This document shows, piece by piece, positions 25,369-33,750 of a stretch of 64,000 nucleotides of DNA. Position 1 is the stretch's first letter; every line of letters starts with the position of its first letter. The notes beneath the pieces were generated by a model, which was not told the DNA's origin, made no database searches, and saw only the letters and a list, made by a program, of their open reading frames with translations. This DNA is from Clostridiales bacterium FE2011 (lineage in GTDB: Bacteria > Bacillota > Clostridia > Christensenellales > Aristaeellaceae): the NCBI GenBank assembly GCA_017569305.1, contig CP069418.1, positions 3,224,001 to 3,288,000 on the forward strand. Direction: 5' to 3'. A program made the translations under genes and the position numbers.

Positions 25369-26633
25369 CGAATGAAGCAGGCCTGAGCGTATCGGAGCTG
25401 AACCTGATTATCTCTGAAGCGGTTCGCAGGGATCCGCGGACGCGGAGCGTCCTGGTCCGGGGAGAGGTCAGCGGGTTCAGGAACCAGATCGCCAGCGGCC
25501 ATTGGTACTTCAGCCTGAAGGACGCCCAGGCGTCCATCGGTTGCGCCATGTTCCGGAATGCCAACCTCAGGGCGCAGATCCGCCCGAAGGACGGGGATCA
25601 GGTGCTTGCTGAGGGGTATGTGGATTTCTACGCGCCCCAGGGCAAGATGCAGCTGATCGTGACCGGACTGCGGCCTGCCGGACTGGGCGATATGTACGTG
25701 AAGCTGGAGGAGCTGAAGCGGAAGCTGGCGGACGAAGGCCTCTTTGATCCGGGCCGGAAGCGGCAGCTGCCGATGAAGCCCCGGAAGGTGGCGGTGGTCA
25801 CCTCCCAGAGCGGCGCGGCGCTGCATGATATCCTGAACGTTTCGGCCCTGCGGTGCCCGGCCATCCCGATCGTGCTGATTCCTGTGACCGTACAGGGTAC
25901 AGGGGCGGGCAAGGAGATCGCGGAAGGCATCCGGAAAGCCAATGAGACGGATGCGGACGTGATCATCGTGGCCCGGGGCGGCGGCTCCGCCGAGGACCTG
26001 TGGTGCTTCAATGATGAAATCGTGGCCCGGGCGGTGGCCGCAAGCGAAAAGCCTGTGGTTTCCGGCGTGGGACATGAGATCGATACCAGCCTGTGTGACC
26101 TGGCGGCGGACGTAAGGGCTTCAACCCCCAGCAACGCTGCCGAGATCGTCTTCCCGGACAGCCGGGAGCTGCAGGGCAGGGTGAACCTGATGCGGTCTGC
26201 GCTGACCCGGGCGGAAACGGCAGAGATCCGGAAGGCGGAACTGAGACTAACCGGCCTGCGGCAGCGGCTGTCGGCCCTGTCGCCGGAAAAGCGGATTGCC
26301 CTGCTGGAAAGCCGGCGGGAACTGCTGAAGCTTCAGCTGTGCGGCGCCATCGGCACCCGGCTGGAGAATGCCGCAAAGGGAACCGCGGACGCGCGGAACG
26401 CGCTGAAGCTGGCGGTGTCCGGACGGATGAAGGACGCAGAACATACCGCGGCAAGGCTCCGGGAGCGTCTGACGGCGGTGAGCCCGCTGGCGGTGCTGAA
26501 CCGGGGATATGCCCTGGTATATGACCAGGAAGAGAAGATTCTGACCCGGGCTGAGGAAGCGAAGACCCGGAAAGAGATGACCCTGCAGTTTGCGGACGGC
26601 AGGGTGGCCGTGACCGGAAAGGGAACAGTATGA
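25365..26633 (+). CDS. xseA: Exodeoxyribonuclease VII large subunit
   Basis: 422 residues with a GTG start overlapping the folD stop. An N-terminal OB-fold (about 8-105, [23 protein letters not shown]) is followed by the catalytic domain (about 125-345). The latter has [59 protein letters not shown], and a helical C-terminus with GYALV. ExoVII degrades single-stranded DNA. It is coupled to xseB by an ATGA overlap. Confidence 0.96.
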   Translation: MTNEAGLSVSELNLIISEAVRRDPRTRSVLVRGEVSGFRNQIASGHWYFSLKDAQASIGCAMFRNANLRAQIRPKDGDQVLAEGYVDFYAPQGKMQLIVTGLRPAGLGDMYVKLEELKRKLADEGLFDPGRKRQLPMKPRKVAVVTSQSGAALHDILNVSALRCPAIPIVLIPVTVQGTGAGKEIAEGIRKANETDADVIIVARGGGSAEDLWCFNDEIVARAVAASEKPVVSGVGHEIDTSLCDLAADVRASTPSNAAEIVFPDSRELQGRVNLMRSALTRAETAEIRKAELRLTGLRQRLSALSPEKRIALLESRRELLKLQLCGAIGTRLENAAKGTADARNALKLAVSGRMKDAEHTAARLRERLTAVSPLAVLNRGYALVYDQEEKILTRAEEAKTRKEMTLQFADGRVAVTGKGTV

Positions 26634-26857
26634 GCGAGGAAAAGAAGAGCTTCGAGGAAAAGCTGCAATCCGTGCAGGAGATCATCGGCCGGATCGAGGA
26701 GGGCAAGCTGCCCCTGGAGGATTCGGTGAAGCAGTTCGAAGAGGGCATGAAGACCCTTTCCGCGCTGGATGAGGAGCTGAAGGACATGAACCGCAGGCTC
26801 ACTGTGCTGCAGGACGGCGGGGAGCAGCCTTTGAATGCTCCGGGAGAAGAAGCATGA
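26630..26857 (+). CDS. xseB: Exodeoxyribonuclease VII small subunit
   Basis: 75 residues, typical length. It shows the family signature FEEKLQSVQEIIGRIEEGKLPLEDSVKQFEEGM and two helices that pack on the coiled coil of XseA. It overlaps xseA and ispA by 4 bp each, so the four genes form one tightly coupled operon. Confidence 0.96.
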   Translation: MSEEKKSFEEKLQSVQEIIGRIEEGKLPLEDSVKQFEEGMKTLSALDEELKDMNRRLTVLQDGGEQPLNAPGEEA

Positions 26858-27729
26858 AGACGTATGCGGAGTACCAGGCCCTGGTGGAGCATTCCCTGGC
26901 GTCGATGCTGGAATCCCTCGGATATATTCCGGAACGGCTGCTGGAGGCCATGCGCTACAGCCTGGAGGCCGGCGGAAAGCGGCTGCGGCCGGTAATGCTG
27001 CTGGCGGCCTGTGAGATGGCCGGCGGGGATGCCGAGCTGGCACTGCCCTTTGCCTGCGCCATTGAGATGATCCACACCTACAGCCTGATCCATGACGATC
27101 TGCCGGCGATGGACAATGATGACTTGCGCCGGGGCAAGCCTACAAACCATAAGGTGTTCGGCGAGGATCTGGCGATCCTGGCCGGGGACGGGCTGCTGAA
27201 TGCCGCGGCGGAGCTGATGGCCCGCACGGCGGTGGAAATGGCGGATACCCGGGGCATTCGGGCGCTGGAGATTATCATGCGCCACGCGGGCGTGACCGGG
27301 ATGATTGCCGGGCAGACCAGGGACGTGCTTTCTGAGGGTGAAAAGCCCCGGGAAGACCTGGTGTCCTATATCCACGCCCACAAGACGGCGGACCTGCTGG
27401 AAGCCCCCATGGAGGCCGGCTTGGCGCTGGCTGGGGCGGATGAGCACCAGATCAAGGCAGCCCATGATTACGGCCTGCACCTGGGTCTGGCTTTCCAGAT
27501 GACGGACGATCTGCTGGACGTGATCGGAGACGCGGCCCTGCTGGGCAAGAACACCGGTATGGACGCGGCACTGGACAAGATGACCTGGGTCGCCCTGAAG
27601 GGCGTGGAAGGCACCCAAAAGGATGCCGAAGAGCAGGTCGCCCTGGCAATGAAAGCCCTGGACAGCCTGCCGTACGAAACCGCCTTCTTCCGCAACCTTG
27701 CCCAAAGCACCCTCACCCGGAAGAATTAA
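26854..27729 (+). CDS. ispA: Farnesyl/geranyl diphosphate synthase (polyprenyl synthetase)
   Basis: 291 residues. It shows both Asp-rich motifs of trans-prenyltransferases, first (IHDDLPAMDNDDLRRGKP, about 85-102) and second (MTDDLLDVIGD, about 216-226), plus the GGKRLRP substrate site near residue 47. The CLD-type spacing and small residues before the first motif fit a short-chain (C15) synthase. It makes the precursor for undecaprenyl phosphate and quinone tails. It is the last gene of the folD operon. Confidence 0.94.
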   Translation: MKTYAEYQALVEHSLASMLESLGYIPERLLEAMRYSLEAGGKRLRPVMLLAACEMAGGDAELALPFACAIEMIHTYSLIHDDLPAMDNDDLRRGKPTNHKVFGEDLAILAGDGLLNAAAELMARTAVEMADTRGIRALEIIMRHAGVTGMIAGQTRDVLSEGEKPREDLVSYIHAHKTADLLEAPMEAGLALAGADEHQIKAAHDYGLHLGLAFQMTDDLLDVIGDAALLGKNTGMDAALDKMTWVALKGVEGTQKDAEEQVALAMKALDSLPYETAFFRNLAQSTLTRKN

Positions 27730-27732
27730 GGA

Positions 27733-27890
27733 AATTCATAATTCACAATTCATAATTCATAATTATGGAGTGTGAACCAATGAATTTGAATTCAGAATAT
27801 TTGGAGCATGGGCAGGTCTTCCTGAGTATGCCCCTGATAAAAATGGTAAACCATATATAATTATGAATTCTGAATTATGAATTATGAATT
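27733..27890. repeat. Small inverted-repeat element with octamer ends
   Basis: Tandem TTCATAAT/TTCACAAT octamers at 27733-27765 and inverted TTATGAAT/TTCTGAAT octamers at 27858-27890 enclose about 90 bp without coding potential. It is the shortest complete copy of the element type seen at 18.3 and 24.1 kb. Confidence 0.75.
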
Positions 27891-27937
27891 GATTTTCCTC
27901 CAATTCGTGATTCAGAATCACGAATTGGAGGAAAATC
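27891..27937 (+). promoter_or_regulatory. Perfect 22-bp hairpin hiding the ribosome binding site of the next gene
   Basis: Arms 27891-27912 and 27916-27937 are exact complements around a CAG triloop. The right arm contains GGAGG (27927-27931), the only Shine-Dalgarno sequence for the ATG at 27940. Folded, it would block ribosome access. Confidence 0.8.
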
Positions 27938-27939
27938 TT

Positions 27940-28479
27940 ATGCCTTTCATGGATCATTTTCTGGAAGAAGTCGTGGTTAAGCACAAGAATGGACTGAACC
28001 GGGCCCTGTATTACTTCAGCTGGATCATCATCGTGTTTTCAGCCATCATCGCAAGCATGACGCTGGGCACGCTGTCTACCAACTTCAGCTGGTTCTCCGT
28101 CATCCTGATCGTGATTACCGGCGGCGTCGCGGTGTACACTTACTTCTTCCATGATAAGCTGCTGACGGAGTATGAGTATACCTTCACCAACGGCGCGCTG
28201 GATTTCGCGGAAGTGTACAACAACAAGAAGCGCAAGAGCCTGGGCAGCCTGAACGTGCGGAACGTGGAAGCCTTCGGCAAGGTGTCTTCCTCTGCCTTCC
28301 AGCGGTATCTGAACATGCCCGGCATCAAGCGGATGAACTGGTTCCTGAACCGGGAGGCGGAGCTGTATTACTTCTACTTCACCAAGGACTCCGACAAGAA
28401 GATGATCATCCTGGAGCCCAGCGAAGAGATGGTGGATTATATCCGCAAGTACCTGCCCAATGGAGCGTATCGGGAGTAA
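27940..28479 (+). CDS. Small membrane protein (DUF6106-like)
   Basis: 179 residues from ATG 27940, the first Met after the GGAGG; the upstream frame extension is only repeat sequence. Two membrane helices at about 22-45 and 50-70 are followed by a soluble C-terminal domain with YEYTFTNGALDFAEVYNNKKRKSLGSLNVRNVE, a PH-like beta-rich pattern. It resembles clostridial DUF6106 proteins by memory only. Only 3 bp separate it from the cysteine desulfurase gene. Confidence 0.75.
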   Translation: MPFMDHFLEEVVVKHKNGLNRALYYFSWIIIVFSAIIASMTLGTLSTNFSWFSVILIVITGGVAVYTYFFHDKLLTEYEYTFTNGALDFAEVYNNKKRKSLGSLNVRNVEAFGKVSSSAFQRYLNMPGIKRMNWFLNREAELYYFYFTKDSDKKMIILEPSEEMVDYIRKYLPNGAYRE

Positions 28480-28482
28480 GCA

Positions 28483-29634
28483 ATGAAGGCGTATCTGGAC
28501 AACAGCGCTACGACAAAGCCGTCCGCGGCTGTCGCGGCGGTGGTCAGCGAAATGCTGGAAAGCGGATGGTATAATCCATCCGCTTTATATAAGCCTGCCC
28601 TGGAGATCCAGAAACGGATCGACGGGGTGCGGGAAACCTGCCTGAAGGCGGCCGGGGCTGCCGGGCAGGTGGTGATCTTTACCTCTGGCGGTACCGAGGC
28701 GGACAACCTGGCGCTGCTGGGGCACCTGAAGAGCCGGCGGAAGCCGGGCAGGGTGCTGATTTCCTCTGTGGAGCATCCGGCGGTGTCGGCCTGTGCCGAT
28801 GAGATCCGGAAGATGGGCCATACGGTGGAGGAAATCCCGGCGGGGAAGACCGGATCCGTGGACCTGGCGAAGCTGGAGGAAATGCTGGACGAGGACGTCC
28901 TCATGATCTCCGTCATGCAGGTGAACAATGAGACCGGAGCTGTGGAGCCGCTGCAGGAGATTGTGAAGCTGCGGAACGCGAAGGCGCCCGGTGCAGCCAT
29001 CCATGTGGACGGCGTCCAGGGGTTCCTGCGGGTGCCGCTGGATTTCAATAAGCTGGGCATCCAGTCCTATGCCTTCAGCGGGCATAAGATCCATGGCCTG
29101 AAGGGGACCGGCGCCCTGATTGTGCGGAAGGATCATCCGATCCGTCCAGTGCAGTTTGGTGGCGGGCAGGAGGGAAACCTCCGGTCCGGCACGGAAAATA
29201 CCTTCGGGATTATTGCACTGGGCGAGGCGGTCAGGACCTGGGATCCGGAAGCGAATGTAAGAATGCGGGATCTCAAGAATCGCCTGCGGCAAAGCCTGCT
29301 GGAGAAGATTCCGGAGGCAAAGGTTAACGGACCGGAAGAGAACCCGGAAACCTGCGCACCGCATATCATGAATGTGGCGCTGATGCCGGTCCGGAGCCAG
29401 ACCATGCTCTTCGCCCTGGAAGGCGACGGAGTGTATGTGTCCGCCGGCAGCGCCTGCGCCAGCCGCAAGCAGAAAATTTCCCCGGTGCTCAAGGCCATGG
29501 GCGTCAGCACAGAGCAGGCGGACTGCTCGCTGCGGTTCAGCCTCTGCGCCGATACCACGCAGGCAGAGATTGATTATGCGGTGGAGTGTGCGTTGAAGCA
29601 TTATAATATGCTGAAGAAGTTTGTGAGAAGGTAA
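28483..29634 (+). CDS. Cysteine desulfurase (NifS/IscS-like, ThiI partner)
   Basis: 383 residues, a fold-type I PLP enzyme. It shows the N-terminal YLDNSATTKPS, the EHPAV site near residue 98, the PLP Lys in SGHKIHGLKGTGAL (about 190-203) and the sulfur-carrying Cys in SAGSACASRKQ (about 325-335). It makes persulfide from cysteine. The gene immediately downstream is thiI, so it most likely supplies sulfur for 4-thiouridine in tRNA (as B. subtilis NifZ does for ThiI) rather than general Fe-S assembly. Confidence 0.93.
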   Translation: MKAYLDNSATTKPSAAVAAVVSEMLESGWYNPSALYKPALEIQKRIDGVRETCLKAAGAAGQVVIFTSGGTEADNLALLGHLKSRRKPGRVLISSVEHPAVSACADEIRKMGHTVEEIPAGKTGSVDLAKLEEMLDEDVLMISVMQVNNETGAVEPLQEIVKLRNAKAPGAAIHVDGVQGFLRVPLDFNKLGIQSYAFSGHKIHGLKGTGALIVRKDHPIRPVQFGGGQEGNLRSGTENTFGIIALGEAVRTWDPEANVRMRDLKNRLRQSLLEKIPEAKVNGPEENPETCAPHIMNVALMPVRSQTMLFALEGDGVYVSAGSACASRKQKISPVLKAMGVSTEQADCSLRFSLCADTTQAEIDYAVECALKHYNMLKKFVRR

Positions 29635-29651
29635 GGAAAAGGGGTTAAACA

Positions 29652-30797
29652 ATGCAGAACTTATTACTTGTTCGCTACGGCGAGATTTTCCTCAAGGGCC
29701 TTAACCGACCGTACTTTATCCGTGCGCTGGTGCGGAAGGTGCGCTACGCTGTCCGTGGCATGGGAGCCGAAGTGTGGGTGCACGACGGGCGGATCTTTGT
29801 GAAGGGATTCAATGACCTGGAGGAGTGCATCAGCCGGGTCACGAAGGTCTTCGGCGTGCACAGTGTGTGTCCCGCTGTGGAGATGCCCAAGGAGGACTTT
29901 GAGGCCATCTGTGCCCAGGCGGTGGAAATGGCAAAGGACCTGAAGGGAACCTTCAAGGTCAATGCCCGCCGCGCGGACAAGCGGTATCCCATGAACTCCA
30001 TGGCCATCAATGAGGAAGTGGGCTACCGTATCCTGCAGGCCAATCCTGACCTGAAGGTGGACGTGCATAATCCGGAGCACCTGGTGAATATCGAAATCCG
30101 GGATATGGCTTACCTCTACGTGAAGGTGATTCCGGCCGTCGGCGGTATGCCTGTGGGCACCAACGGCAACGCGACCCTGCTGCTCTCCGGCGGCATTGAC
30201 AGCCCTGTGGCGGGCTGGATGATCGCCAAGCGCGGTGTGCAGATCAACGCGGTGCACTTCCATTCCTATCCTTATACCTCTGACCGGGCGAAGGAGAAGG
30301 TGCTGGACCTCGCGCGGAAGCTGTCTTTCAGCTGCTGCGGCATCAAGGTCTATGTGGTGCCCTTCACCGAGATCCAGATGGCCATCCACGAGAAGTGCCC
30401 GGAGGAATACACCACCCTCATCATGCGCCGGTATATGATGCGTATCGCCGAGCGGATTGCGAAGGATACCGAGAGCGAAGCCCTGATTACCGGCGAGAGC
30501 ATCGGCCAGGTGGCCAGCCAGACCATGACGGCCCTGGGCACTACCAACGCCGTGGTGGAGATGCCCGTGTTCCGGCCGCTGATCGGCTTTGACAAGAGTG
30601 AGATTATCGACGTAGCCAGGAAGATCGGCACCCTGGAGATCTCTGAGCTGCCTTATGAGGACTGCTGCACGGTGTTCACGCCCCGGCATCCGGCCACTCA
30701 CCCCAAGATGGACAAGATCCTGGAAGGGGAGAGCCGCCTGGACAGCGAGGAACTGATTCAGCGGGCACTGGACGGCGTCGAGATGATCCGCGTCTAA
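29652..30797 (+). CDS. thiI: tRNA 4-thiouridine synthetase ThiI
   Basis: 381 residues. A ferredoxin-like N-terminal region leads into the THUMP domain (about 60-165), then the adenylating PP-loop domain with SGGIDSPVAGW (about 179-189) and AITGESIGQVASQT-like residues near 275. The C-terminal rhodanese domain of the E. coli protein is missing, as in most Bacillota, which rely on a dedicated desulfurase encoded here just upstream. The first IS element begins 20 bp after the stop. Confidence 0.95.
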   Translation: MQNLLLVRYGEIFLKGLNRPYFIRALVRKVRYAVRGMGAEVWVHDGRIFVKGFNDLEECISRVTKVFGVHSVCPAVEMPKEDFEAICAQAVEMAKDLKGTFKVNARRADKRYPMNSMAINEEVGYRILQANPDLKVDVHNPEHLVNIEIRDMAYLYVKVIPAVGGMPVGTNGNATLLLSGGIDSPVAGWMIAKRGVQINAVHFHSYPYTSDRAKEKVLDLARKLSFSCCGIKVYVVPFTEIQMAIHEKCPEEYTTLIMRRYMMRIAERIAKDTESEALITGESIGQVASQTMTALGTTNAVVEMPVFRPLIGFDKSEIIDVARKIGTLEISELPYEDCCTVFTPRHPATHPKMDKILEGESRLDSEELIQRALDGVEMIRV

Positions 30798-30799
30798 AA

Positions 30800-30816
30800 G
30801 TGGACACTGGGGACAG
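30800..30816. repeat. Left half of REP palindrome split by IS copy 1
   Basis: GTGGACACTGGGGACAG; its last 3 bp (CAG) are the target duplication. The other half starts at 32292. Confidence 0.85.
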
Positions 30817-30861
30817 TGATGTGTACCCTCTTTACTGGACACCAGTAAGGAGGGTATTTTT

Positions 30862-31434
30862 ATGCATTACAGTTATGAGTACAAGAGGAAATGCGTTGAG
30901 ATGTACAGAGAAGGAAGGTGGCCAGAGACTCCCACAAGTATTAAAGATCCTAAAAACTTTCACAGGATGATCCTGCGATGGTTCCATGCAGAAGAAGCAA
31001 ATGGGCCGGAGGTTCTCAAGCGCCGGGGGACTAATAAGGAATGGACTCCAGAAGAGAAATATGAGCTGGTTGCCAAGGTTATTGCAGGTTCATCAATCCT
31101 GTCAGTAGCTAATGAGGCAGGTATACACAACGGCTTACTTTCTCGCTGGGTTCGCAAATATAAGCTCGAGGGGTATAATGGTCTGGTAAACATGAGAAAA
31201 GGCCGACCATCAAAGGAGCCCCATATGAAGAAAATCAATTACAACAACCCTAGGAAACTCAATGAATCCGAGTATGAAGAGCTTGTGAGACTGAGGGCCG
31301 AAAACGCATACATTAAAGCAGAAATCGAAGTCATAAAAAAAGAGATCGCCTTGAGAGAAGAAAAAGAGGCTGCGCGACTCAAGGCGAAAAAGCAGCGATC
31401 ATCAAAGAACTTAGAGAAGAAGGATACCAACTGA
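30862..31434 (+). CDS. IS3-family transposase OrfA (copy 1)
   Basis: 190 residues: a helix-turn-helix at residues about 60-110 (ELVAKVIAGSSILSVANEAG) and a C-terminal leucine-zipper-like coiled coil rich in Lys/Glu. It binds IS ends and, by -1 frameshifting near GAAAAAG (31386-31392), should give the OrfAB transposase. The orfB frame overlaps this end. AAGGAGG precedes the ATG inside the left end. The same protein is encoded by copies 2 and 3. Confidence 0.93.
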   Translation: MHYSYEYKRKCVEMYREGRWPETPTSIKDPKNFHRMILRWFHAEEANGPEVLKRRGTNKEWTPEEKYELVAKVIAGSSILSVANEAGIHNGLLSRWVRKYKLEGYNGLVNMRKGRPSKEPHMKKINYNNPRKLNESEYEELVRLRAENAYIKAEIEVIKKEIALREEKEAARLKAKKQRSSKNLEKKDTN

Positions 31435-31451
31435 AGTGCCTTCTTAAAGCG

Positions 31452-32246
31452 ATGGGCCTTTCCAGATCCACGTACTATTACGAAGTTTCAAAAGAAGACG
31501 TGGTAGCGAAAAGGAACGAAGCAGTCGCATGTGTGATCAGGGAAATCTTTGAACACAACAAAGGTCGATATGGTGTTCGGAGAGTACACCACGAACTGAT
31601 CAACAGAGGCTATAAGGTAAACCACAAAAAGGTCCAGCGCTTAATGCATTGCATGGACCTTAAAGGTAAACGTCCGAAAGAAAAGTACCATTCTTATCAG
31701 GGAGAAGTTGGAAAGGTGGCAGATAACCTCATTAACCGAGACTTTAGTACAACAAAGCCTTTGCAAAAATGGACAACCGACGTCTCTCAATTCAATTTAT
31801 CTTGGGGGAAATGCTACCTCTCTCCAATTCTGGATATGCACACAAACGAGGTCATCTCATACGATCTTTCGTTAAGTCCAAACATGGAACAGATCCGACG
31901 GATGTTGGAGAAAGGATTAAGCAGGTTTTCCTCACTTAATGGTCTGATCTTTCATTCTGACCAGGGTTGGCAGTACCAACATGCTTATTTCAGAAATACG
32001 ATTGAGAAACGTGGCGTTATTCAGTCCATGTCCCGAAAAGGAAACTGTTATGACAACAGTATTATGGAGACATTCTTCGGACGACTAAAGAACGAGATGT
32101 TTTATGGATGCGAGAAAGACTACAAATCATATGAGGAGTTCTCCTCAGCCATGGCGAGGTACATTGACTACTACAACAATGAGCGCATCCAGGCAAAAAC
32201 AAAATGGATGCCACCCGTAAAATACAGGATGGCATCCATGGGTTGA
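31452..32246 (+). CDS. IS3-family transposase OrfB, DDE integrase (copy 1)
   Basis: 264 residues from the first ATG. The frame is open upstream from about 31383 (AAIIKELREEGYQLKCLLKA), the HTH_21 start that would be joined to OrfA by frameshift. The rve catalytic core shows Asp in WTTDVSQF, Asp in FHSDQGWQYQ and Glu in NSIMETFFGRLKNEM. Intact in this copy. Confidence 0.93.
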   Translation: MGLSRSTYYYEVSKEDVVAKRNEAVACVIREIFEHNKGRYGVRRVHHELINRGYKVNHKKVQRLMHCMDLKGKRPKEKYHSYQGEVGKVADNLINRDFSTTKPLQKWTTDVSQFNLSWGKCYLSPILDMHTNEVISYDLSLSPNMEQIRRMLEKGLSRFSSLNGLIFHSDQGWQYQHAYFRNTIEKRGVIQSMSRKGNCYDNSIMETFFGRLKNEMFYGCEKDYKSYEEFSSAMARYIDYYNNERIQAKTKWMPPVKYRMASMG

Positions 32247-32291
32247 GCCTCGATCATAATTCAATGTGTCCAGGAAACTGGGTACATATCA

Positions 32292-32349
32292 CAGTCCCCA
32301 GTGTCCACTTTTTCTTTTTTTGGACACCGGGGACTGTCCCCAGTGTCCA
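32292..32349. repeat. REP doublet: right half of split REP plus a second intact REP
   Basis: CAGTCCCCAGTGTCCAC (32292-32308), a T-rich linker, then TGGACACCGGGGACTGTCCCCAGTGTCCA as a full palindrome (32321-32349). Same doublet arrangement as around the RAYT at 37.4 kb. Confidence 0.85.
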
Positions 32350-32405
32350 AAATTGGCTTGAAGCGTTTTTTGACTAAAAATCGCTCAAAAACCCCTCATT
32401 TTTGC

Positions 32406-32434
32406 TTGTAAAGCGTCAGTTTCTGTGTTAAAAT
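32406..32434 (+). promoter_or_regulatory. Promoter of cggR
   Basis: TTGTAA, 17 bp, TAAAAT with extended TGT. Confidence 0.75.
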
Positions 32435-32442
32435 CTTCTTTG

Positions 32443-32480
32443 GGACACAATTCACCCTTGCGGGCAAAAATCGTCCCGCC
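32443..32480 (+). promoter_or_regulatory. Candidate CggR operator
   Basis: GGGACAC at 32443 and the dyad GCGGG-10 nt-CCCGC (32460-32479), with CGTCCCG on the bottom strand reading CGGGACG. CGGGAC-type half-sites fit known CggR operators. It is located between the -10 and the start codon. Confidence 0.45.
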
Positions 32481-32500
32481 AGTCAAAAGGAGGCGAGCAG

Positions 32501-33535
32501 ATGGACTCAGGATTCATTACCCTGATGCGCAAACTTGCTCCCGATCTGATTGACGAGATTACACGGCGGGCACTGATACTGGAGCGGATCGCAGCCCTGC
32601 AGCCGGTCGGCCGGCGTCAGCTGGCTGCCAAGCTGAATCTTCCGGAGAGGGAAATCCGCAATACCGCGGCCATCCTGAAGGACCTGGGATATGTAGACCT
32701 GGACGCTTCCGGCATGTCGCTTTCCGGCAAAGCGGAAGAGGTGCTGGAAACCTCCCGTGCCTTCTCCAAGGCCATGAGCGGTCTCACTGAAACGGAAAAA
32801 CGTCTGTGTGAGCTCCTGCCCGTGGATAAGGTGTTCATTGCTCCCGGCAATGCGGATGAGGATGAACAGGTATTGTCCGATGTCGGCCGCATCTGTGCGG
32901 CCAGGCTGCGGAATATCCTGGTCAACGGCAACACCCTGGCGGTGACCGGCGGCCGGACTATTGCCGCGGTGGCAAAGAGCATCCAGAGCCCCACGCCCCT
33001 GAACGTCATGGTGGTTCCTGCCCGGGGCGGCCTCGGCCGTACCGTGGAAACCCAGGCCAACACCCTGGCAGAAGAAATTGCGGGCAAGCTGGGCGGGCAT
33101 TACCGGCTGATCCACCTGCCGGATACGCTGGACGCGGCGGCCCTGCAGGAAATGCTGAAGCTGCCTGAGGTCAGCGAGGCCATGGAACTGCTGGAGCGGG
33201 CGGACGTGATCCTGCACGGCATCGGCACGGCTTCCGGGATGATGAAACAGCGCAGGCTGCCCCATGAGGTGCAGAGCAATCTGATTCACCAGGGCGCAAA
33301 GGGCGAGAGCTTCGGTGCGTACTATGACCTGAACGGCAAGTGCCTCATGGAGTCCACAAACGTGGGCGTTGACCTGGCGAAGCTGAAGCCCACCTGCCGG
33401 ATGATCGCGGCGGCGGCGGGTGCTTCCAAGGCGGAAGCGATTATTTCGATCCTGCGGCATACAAGGCACTACCTGCTGGTGACGGATCAGGGTGCTGCCG
33501 AAAGAATGCTTAGCATTCTTTCAACTGATCACTGA
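32501..33535 (+). CDS. cggR: Central glycolytic genes regulator CggR (SorC family)
   Basis: 344 residues. An N-terminal winged helix (about 20-75, GRRQLAAKLNLPEREIRNTAAIL) is followed by a SorC/DeoR-like sugar-phosphate-binding domain (about 90-340) with VTGGRTIAAVA and HGIGTASGMM. In Bacillota CggR represses gapA-pgk-tpiA-pgm-eno and is relieved by fructose-1,6-bisphosphate. pgk and tpiA follow here, but gap is absent. The last coding bases form a hairpin and enter a TGATCAC tandem repeat that contains the stop, so the C-terminus may have been altered by repeat insertion. Confidence 0.9.
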   Translation: MDSGFITLMRKLAPDLIDEITRRALILERIAALQPVGRRQLAAKLNLPEREIRNTAAILKDLGYVDLDASGMSLSGKAEEVLETSRAFSKAMSGLTETEKRLCELLPVDKVFIAPGNADEDEQVLSDVGRICAARLRNILVNGNTLAVTGGRTIAAVAKSIQSPTPLNVMVVPARGGLGRTVETQANTLAEEIAGKLGGHYRLIHLPDTLDAAALQEMLKLPEVSEAMELLERADVILHGIGTASGMMKQRRLPHEVQSNLIHQGAKGESFGAYYDLNGKCLMESTNVGVDLAKLKPTCRMIAAAAGASKAEAIISILRHTRHYLLVTDQGAAERMLSILSTDH

Positions 33536-33546
33536 TCACTGATCAC
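33500..33546. repeat. Hairpin and TGATCAC tandem repeat at the cggR 3' end
   Basis: GAAAGAATGC-TTA-GCATTCTTTC (33500-33522), then three direct copies of TGATCAC (33526-33546) spanning the stop codon. Confidence 0.7.
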
Positions 33547-33564
33547 TCTTCACTTGAAGGTAAG

Positions 33565-33675
33565 TGACTGCGGAGGAGATCCTTCGACTCCGCCTGACGG
33601 CTCCGCTCAGAATGACAGCGTAGGCGTATGGGGAAAGCAATCATAATTGTGAATTATGAATTATGAATTGTGAAT
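33565..33675. repeat. Dispersed repeat between cggR and pgk
   Basis: GGAGATCCTTCGACTCC...CAGAATGACAG unit (33574-33620) followed by TTGTGAAT/TTATGAAT octamers (33643-33675). No gene. Confidence 0.75.
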
Positions 33676-33750
33676 TCCAAAATTTGATTGTTAAGCCTTC
33701 AGGCTTTACAATATAGGTTAGTATCCAATAAGAAAAGGAGAGATAAAATC

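Larger units (their letters stand above)
30817..32291 (+). mobile_element. IS3-family (IS150-like) insertion sequence, copy 1
   Basis: 1475 bp. Terminal repeats of 26 bp with 4 mismatches, TGATGTGTACCC...CTGGACAC left and TGATATGTACCC...CTGGACAC right, begin with TG and end with CA. A 3-bp target duplication CAG lies at 30814-30816 and 32292-32294. Removing the element restores GTGGACACTGGGGACAGTCCCCAGTGTCCAC as one palindrome. It contains intact orfA and orfB. Confidence 0.93.
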
